64,000 bases of DNA from Microbacteriaceae bacterium (GTDB lineage Bacteria > Actinomycetota > Actinomycetes > Actinomycetales > Microbacteriaceae), in assembly GCA_031177985.1 (NCBI GenBank), contig JAPSJW010000004.1:124001-188000 (forward strand). Reading direction: 5' to 3'. How positions within the stretch are numbered: position 1 is the stretch's first letter; the number at the start of each line of letters is the position of its first letter. Below are positions 60,161-64,000 of this stretch, in pieces. The position numbers and the translations under genes were made by a program. The notes below the pieces were generated by a model. That model had not been told where the DNA came from. It saw nothing but the letters and a program-made list of their open reading frames with translations, and did not search any database.

Positions 60161-61801
60161 ATGTCATCCGCAATCCGCAAGCGTTCTCTCGCCGTCCTCG
60201 GCGGTGCGGGCGTTCTGACCCTCGCGCTCGCCGGCTGCACCAGCAGCGGCGGGGGCGGCGACGACCTCGGGCTCGACGGCATCACGGTCGGCACCACCGA
60301 CCCCGTGAGCTCGCTCGACCCGGCAGGCTCGTACGACAACGGCTCGTTCGCCGTGCAGATCCAGGTGTTCCCGTTCCTGTTCAACAGCCCCTCCGGCAGC
60401 CCGGACGTCGAGCCCGACATCGCCGAGTCCGGCGAGTTCATCGAGCCGAACGTGTTCCAGGTCGTCCTGAAGGAGGGCCTGACGTTCGCGAACGGCAACG
60501 AGCTCACCTCGAGCGACGTCAAGTTCACCTTCGACCGGCAGCTCGCGATCGCCGACGCCGAGGGCCCGAGCTCGCTGCTCGGCAACCTGGAGAGCGTCGA
60601 GGCGGTCGACGACCTCACGGTCAACTTCACGCTCATCGCTCCCGACGACCAGACCTTCGAGCAGGTGCTCTCGAGCCCCGTCGGCCCGATCGTCGACGAG
60701 GAGGTCTTCTCGGCCACCGAGCTGACCCCCTCGGAGGACATCGTCGAGGGCAACGCCTTCGCCGGTCAGTACGTCATCACCGACTACACCGAGAACGAGC
60801 TGGTGCAGTTCGAGGCGAACCCCGAGTACGGCGGCATGCTCGACGCGGCTGCCACCGAGACCATCACGCTGCAGTACTTCACCGAGGAGACCGACCTTCG
60901 CCTTGCCGTGCAGGAGGGCGACGTCGACGTGGCGTACCGCTCGTTGAGCCCCACGGATGTCGCCGACCTCGAGCAGGACGAGAACGTCGAGGTGCACAAC
61001 GGTCCGGGCGGCGAGATCCGCTACATCGTGTTCAACTTCCGCAACCAGCCGTTCGGCTCGGAGACCGCCGACGCCGACGAGGCGAAGGCACTCGCTGTGC
61101 GCCAGGCGATCGCTGCGACCGTCGACCGCGAGGAGGTGTCGGAGACCGTCTACAACGGCACCTACACCCCGCTCTACTCCTTCGTTCCCGAGGGGCTGAC
61201 CGGTGCCACCGAGTCGCTGATGCCGCTCTACGGCGATGGTGAGGGCGGGCCCGACGTCGACCAGGCCACCTCGATCCTCGAGGAGGCCGGCGTCGAGACC
61301 CCGGTCGAGCTGAACCTGCAGTACAGCCCCGACCACTACGGCGGATCCTCGGACGACGAGTACGCGGCATGGGCCGGTCAGCTGGAGGCGAGCGGTCTGT
61401 TCACCGTGAACCTGCAGACCACCCTGTGGGACACCTACAGCCAGGAGCGCGTGGACAACTACCCGCTCTACCAGCTGGGCTGGTTCCCGGACTACTCCGA
61501 CGCCGACAACTACCTGTCGCCGTTCTTCGCCCCGAGCCCCGACGGCACCCCCGGCGGGTTCCTCGGCAACGGCTACGAGAACCCGACCGTGACCGACCTG
61601 ATCAACCAGCAGCGCGTCGAGGGCGACCCCGACGCCCGTGCCGAGCTGATCGGACAGATCCAGGATGCGGTCGCGCAGGACCTGTCGACAGTCCCGCTGC
61701 TGCAGGGCGCTAGCGTCGCGGTCGCCGGAACCGACATCGACGGCGTCGTGCTCGACGCGTCCTACAAGTTCCGCTACGGCACCCTCGTCCGCAGCGAGTG
61801 A
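60161..61801 (+). CDS. ABC transporter substrate-binding lipoprotein, peptide type (DppA-like)
   Basis: A 546-residue SBP of the peptide/nickel/opine class (SBP_bac_5). The N-terminus has a basic start, a hydrophobic core and the lipobox LALAGC, then a Gly-rich stretch (TSSGGGGDD). The mature protein shows GTTDPVSSLDPAGSYDNGSF, VFQVVLKEGLTFANGNELTS and DVKFTFDRQLAIADAEGPSS. The C-terminal lobe has VRQAIAATVDREEVSETVYN and YPLYQLGWFPDYSDADNYLS. The protein is anchored outside the membrane. The ligand could be a di- or oligopeptide. It is the first gene of the operon, separated from the permeases by a strong hairpin. Confidence 0.93.
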   Translation: MSSAIRKRSLAVLGGAGVLTLALAGCTSSGGGGDDLGLDGITVGTTDPVSSLDPAGSYDNGSFAVQIQVFPFLFNSPSGSPDVEPDIAESGEFIEPNVFQVVLKEGLTFANGNELTSSDVKFTFDRQLAIADAEGPSSLLGNLESVEAVDDLTVNFTLIAPDDQTFEQVLSSPVGPIVDEEVFSATELTPSEDIVEGNAFAGQYVITDYTENELVQFEANPEYGGMLDAAATETITLQYFTEETDLRLAVQEGDVDVAYRSLSPTDVADLEQDENVEVHNGPGGEIRYIVFNFRNQPFGSETADADEAKALAVRQAIAATVDREEVSETVYNGTYTPLYSFVPEGLTGATESLMPLYGDGEGGPDVDQATSILEEAGVETPVELNLQYSPDHYGGSSDDEYAAWAGQLEASGLFTVNLQTTLWDTYSQERVDNYPLYQLGWFPDYSDADNYLSPFFAPSPDGTPGGFLGNGYENPTVTDLINQQRVEGDPDARAELIGQIQDAVAQDLSTVPLLQGASVAVAGTDIDGVVLDASYKFRYGTLVRSE

Positions 61802-61830
61802 TGTCGGCGACTAAACTGTCGTAGTCCTCG

Positions 61831-61861
61831 GGGGGTGTCCCGCCACGCGCGGGGCACCCCC
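61831..61861 (+). terminator. Intra-operon terminator/attenuator between the binding protein and permease genes
   Basis: GGGGGTGTCCCGC (61831-61843) pairs with GCGGGGCACCCCC (61849-61861), a 13-bp stem with one wobble and a 5-nt loop. It is followed by a pyrimidine run, CTTCTTCCTTCC. It would let the binding protein be made in excess over the membrane parts. Confidence 0.7.
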
Positions 61862-61890
61862 TTCTTCCTTCCGTTCCTAAGGAGCGACGC

Positions 61891-62985
61891 TTGTCCCTGC
61901 TCCAGGAGGCCGAAGCTCCGGCCGATCCGCCGACGCCGGCGTCACCCCGCCGATCGAGCGGCGGTCTGGGCCTCGGGCGCTACATCCTCGTCCGCGCCCT
62001 GCTGATCTTCCCGACGGTGCTCATCCTCGTCACCCTCGTGTTCTTCCTCATGCGCGTGGTCGGCGACCCGATCACCGCATCCGTCGGCGGCCGGCTGACC
62101 GAGGCCCAGCTGCAGGAGCGGCTGGAGGAGGCGGGCTACCTCCGTCCGATCTGGGTGCAGTACGTCGAGTACCTGGGCCAGATCTTCACCGGCAACTTCG
62201 GTCGCACGATCACCGACAACCGCGAGATCGGCGACATCCTCGTGCAGTACGGCGGGGCGACGCTCGAACTCGTCTTCTATGCGCTCATCGTCGCGTTCCT
62301 CGTCGGCGTGCCGCTCGGCATGGTCGCCGCATACTTCCGCGACCGGGCGCCGGATGCGGTGCTGCGCATCCTCGCGATCCTCGCCTACGCGACTCCCGTC
62401 TTCTTCGCGGGCCTGCTGCTCAAGCTGCTGTTCTCGGTCTGGCTCGGCTGGCTGCCCCTCGGCGGCAGGGCGAGCTCCCGGGTGCAGCTCGCGCTCGGAC
62501 GCCTCGACGATCCGACCGGGATCTACCTGATCGACGCCCTCCGCTCGGGCAACTCGATCATCATCGGCGACGTGCTCGCGCACGCCGTGCTGCCGGGCCT
62601 CGCACTCGGGCTGCTCACCGCGGGCGTGTTCCTGCGCCTGGTGCGCACGAACCTCATCTCGACGCTCGGCAACGAGTACGTGGACGCGGCGCGCTCGCGC
62701 GGGGTGAGCGAGTTCCGGCTGGTGCGCAAGCACGCCTACAAGCCGGCGCTCATCCCGATCGTGACCGTCATGGGTCTGCAGATCGCGATGCTGCTCGGCG
62801 GCGCGGTGCTCACCGAGACGACCTTCGCCTGGCGGGGGCTCGGCTTCCAGCTCGCGCAGTACCTCGGCGACCGCGATTTTGTGGCCGTGCAGGGCATCGT
62901 CGCCCTGCTGGCCGTCATCGTGGCGCTGACGAACTTCATCGTCGACGTGATCGCCGCCATCATCGACCCGAGGGTGAGGTACTGA
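61891..62985 (+). CDS. Peptide ABC transporter permease (DppB-like)
   Basis: A 364-residue permease of the DppB/OppB type. The N-terminal 30 residues are charged and cytoplasmic. Hydrophobic segments follow, with ILVTLVFFLMRVVGDPITAS near the start. RPIWVQYVEYLGQIFTGNFG and the loop EYVDAARSRGVSEFRLVRKH (EAA-type) contact the ATPase. FAWRGLGFQLAQYLGDRDFV is a conserved C-terminal block. The start is TTG 61891, with CTAAGGAG 6 nt upstream. It is separated by 1 bp from the next permease gene. Confidence 0.92.
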   Translation: MSLLQEAEAPADPPTPASPRRSSGGLGLGRYILVRALLIFPTVLILVTLVFFLMRVVGDPITASVGGRLTEAQLQERLEEAGYLRPIWVQYVEYLGQIFTGNFGRTITDNREIGDILVQYGGATLELVFYALIVAFLVGVPLGMVAAYFRDRAPDAVLRILAILAYATPVFFAGLLLKLLFSVWLGWLPLGGRASSRVQLALGRLDDPTGIYLIDALRSGNSIIIGDVLAHAVLPGLALGLLTAGVFLRLVRTNLISTLGNEYVDAARSRGVSEFRLVRKHAYKPALIPIVTVMGLQIAMLLGGAVLTETTFAWRGLGFQLAQYLGDRDFVAVQGIVALLAVIVALTNFIVDVIAAIIDPRVRY

Positions 62986-62986
62986 G

Positions 62987-63958
62987 ATGGCAGAGCCGAG
63001 AGCCAAGCGCTCGCTCGCGTCGCGACTGCCCGTGATCAGCCACATCCGCCAGAGCTCCGGCCTGCAGCGCGGCATGCTCGTCGCAGGCACCATCATCACG
63101 CTCGCCTTCGTGCTGGTCGCCCTGCTGGCGCCCTTGATCGCCCCGTACCACTACAACGAGAACCGGGATGCCGACGGCCCGTTCCCGACGCAGGAGGCGC
63201 CGAATGCCGAGCACCTCTGGGGCACGACCGTCGGCGGCTACGACGTGCTCTCCCGGGTCATCTGGGGCACCCAGACGGCGCTGCTCGTGGTCATCATCGC
63301 GATCGCGCTGTCGATCGTCATCGGCGTGCTGCTCGGGCTGGTCTCCGGCTACCTCGGCGGCTGGATCGACCGCGTGCTCGTGGTCATCGCGGATGCGATC
63401 TACCCGTTCCCCACGCTGCTGCTCGCCATCGTGACCTCCATCGTCCTCGCCGGCGGCCGCTCGACCCTCTGGTCGGGCATCCTGGCGGCGGCCGTCGCGA
63501 TCACGGTCATCTTCATCCCGCAGTACTACCGCGTCATCCGCGCCGAAGCGGTGCGCCTGAAGTCGGAGGCCTTCGTGGAGTCGGCGCGGGTGCTCGGCAC
63601 CAGCACCGGCCGCATCCTCTTCGTGCACGTGCTGCGCAACTCGACCCGCAGCATCCCGCTGATCCTCACCCTGAACGCCTCGGAGGCGATCCTGACCCTC
63701 GCGGGCCTCGGCTTCCTCGGTTTCGGCATCTCGCCGACGACCGCCGCGGAGTGGGGCTACGACCTCAACCGGGCCCTCGCCGACACCGCGAGCGGCATCT
63801 GGTGGACCGGCGTGTTCCCGGGGGCCGCGATCGTGCTGCTGGTGCTGGGGCTCACCCTGATGGGCGAGAGCCTCAACGACATCGCCGATCCGAAGCTGCG
63901 ACTGCGCCGCCGCCGCAAGGGCACCGACCTCCCCGCGGTGCAGGGAGGTGCGGCATGA
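62987..63958 (+). CDS. Peptide ABC transporter permease (DppC-like)
   Basis: A 323-residue permease of the DppC/OppC type. The N-terminal cytoplasmic segment is followed by the first helix GMLVAGTIITLAFVLVALLA. The DppC hallmark HLWGTTVGGYDVLSRVIWGT comes after a periplasmic loop. The EAA loop is KSEAFVESARVLGTSTGRIL and the block GLGFLGFGISPTTAAEWGYD is typical. The ATG is 1 bp after the dppB-like stop, and its own stop overlaps the next ATG (ATGA), so the operon is tightly coupled. The partner ATPase starts at the right edge of the window. Confidence 0.92.
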   Translation: MAEPRAKRSLASRLPVISHIRQSSGLQRGMLVAGTIITLAFVLVALLAPLIAPYHYNENRDADGPFPTQEAPNAEHLWGTTVGGYDVLSRVIWGTQTALLVVIIAIALSIVIGVLLGLVSGYLGGWIDRVLVVIADAIYPFPTLLLAIVTSIVLAGGRSTLWSGILAAAVAITVIFIPQYYRVIRAEAVRLKSEAFVESARVLGTSTGRILFVHVLRNSTRSIPLILTLNASEAILTLAGLGFLGFGISPTTAAEWGYDLNRALADTASGIWWTGVFPGAAIVLLVLGLTLMGESLNDIADPKLRLRRRRKGTDLPAVQGGAA

Positions 63959-64000
63959 GCAAGGCCGTCGAGATCCGCGATCTGCGCATCAGCTTCGCGA
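63955..64000 (+). CDS. Peptide ABC transporter ATP-binding protein, 5' fragment
   Basis: Only 15 codons are in the window, reading MSKAVEIRDLRISFA. The IRDLRISFA beginning matches DppD/OppD-type ATPases, and the ATG overlaps the permease stop as expected. The Walker motifs lie beyond the edge. Confidence 0.75.
   Translation, partial: MSKAVEIRDLRISFA

Overview
The window is high-GC (about 70%) actinobacterial chromosome with dense, short-spaced genes, ATGA/GTGA stop-start overlaps and almost exclusively G/C third codon positions. The housekeeping order leuS - comEA-comEC - holA - rpsT - lepA - hemW - hrcA-dnaJ-rsmE - HIT-phoH-ybeY-hemolysin/CorC-like-era - leuA - recO-uppS - glyS - dusB-dgt-dnaG is the usual actinobacterial arrangement, and the protein styles (LeuA, PhoH-like, DUF4870, DUF1990, AbiEi/DUF559) suggest a member of Microbacteriaceae. 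The family assignment is inference; no rRNA or tRNA gene was found to fix it.

Layout. 0-8 kb: end of a GH3 beta-N-acetylhexosaminidase, a winged-helix protein, a GH15 glucoamylase/trehalase, a DrrAB-like ABC exporter with a divergent TetR regulator and paired GTAC-N3-GTAC operators, a methyltransferase and an App1-type phosphatase. 8-13 kb: an SRAP (YedK/HMCES) protein, a second TetR regulator and a four-gene OpuC/ProU-type osmoprotectant ABC operon. 13-19 kb: DedA, the divergent PabC-like and PabB-like genes separated by 12 bp, and leuS. 18.6-27 kb: comEA-comEC, holA, rpsT, an alpha/beta hydrolase, a TIGR01777-type epimerase and lepA. 27-37 kb: DUF1990, hemW, two DUF4870 proteins, a CIRCE-controlled hrcA-dnaJ-rsmE group and a HIT-phoH-ybeY-CorC-era group. 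37-41.5 kb: a NarL-type two-component system next to a MacB-like ABC transporter. 41.5-43.4 kb: leuA behind a leucine-rich leader peptide. 43.5-48 kb: an OafA-type acyltransferase, a TRIC-family protein and an ECF41 sigma factor with its NmrA-like partner. 48-60 kb: recO-uppS, a P-loop kinase-like protein, a class V aminotransferase, glyS, a split AbiEi/DUF559 pair, a DsbA-like oxidoreductase with a coupled 47-residue protein, a YbaK deacylase, dusB, dgt and dnaG. 60-64 kb: a peptide ABC operon running off the end.

The strongest unexplained signal is a family of seven dispersed palindromic elements (8078, 37265, 50013, 52684, 53694, 57622 and 57761). Each has a conserved 19-bp arm, GTCGGAAACTCAGGAGATC or a close variant, facing an almost invariant reverse complement across 37-38 nt of unrelated sequence. 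Conserved inverted arms with a variable loop of constant length look like REPIN/REP-type elements. One copy forms the C-terminal codons of a gene and two lie side by side before dnaG.

Two regulatory themes recur. Many genes have a -10 hexamer (TANNNT or close) exactly 6-8 nt before the start codon, which predicts leaderless transcripts, including the leucine leader peptide. Several intergenic gaps hold strong GC-rich hairpins at convergent ends or inside operons.
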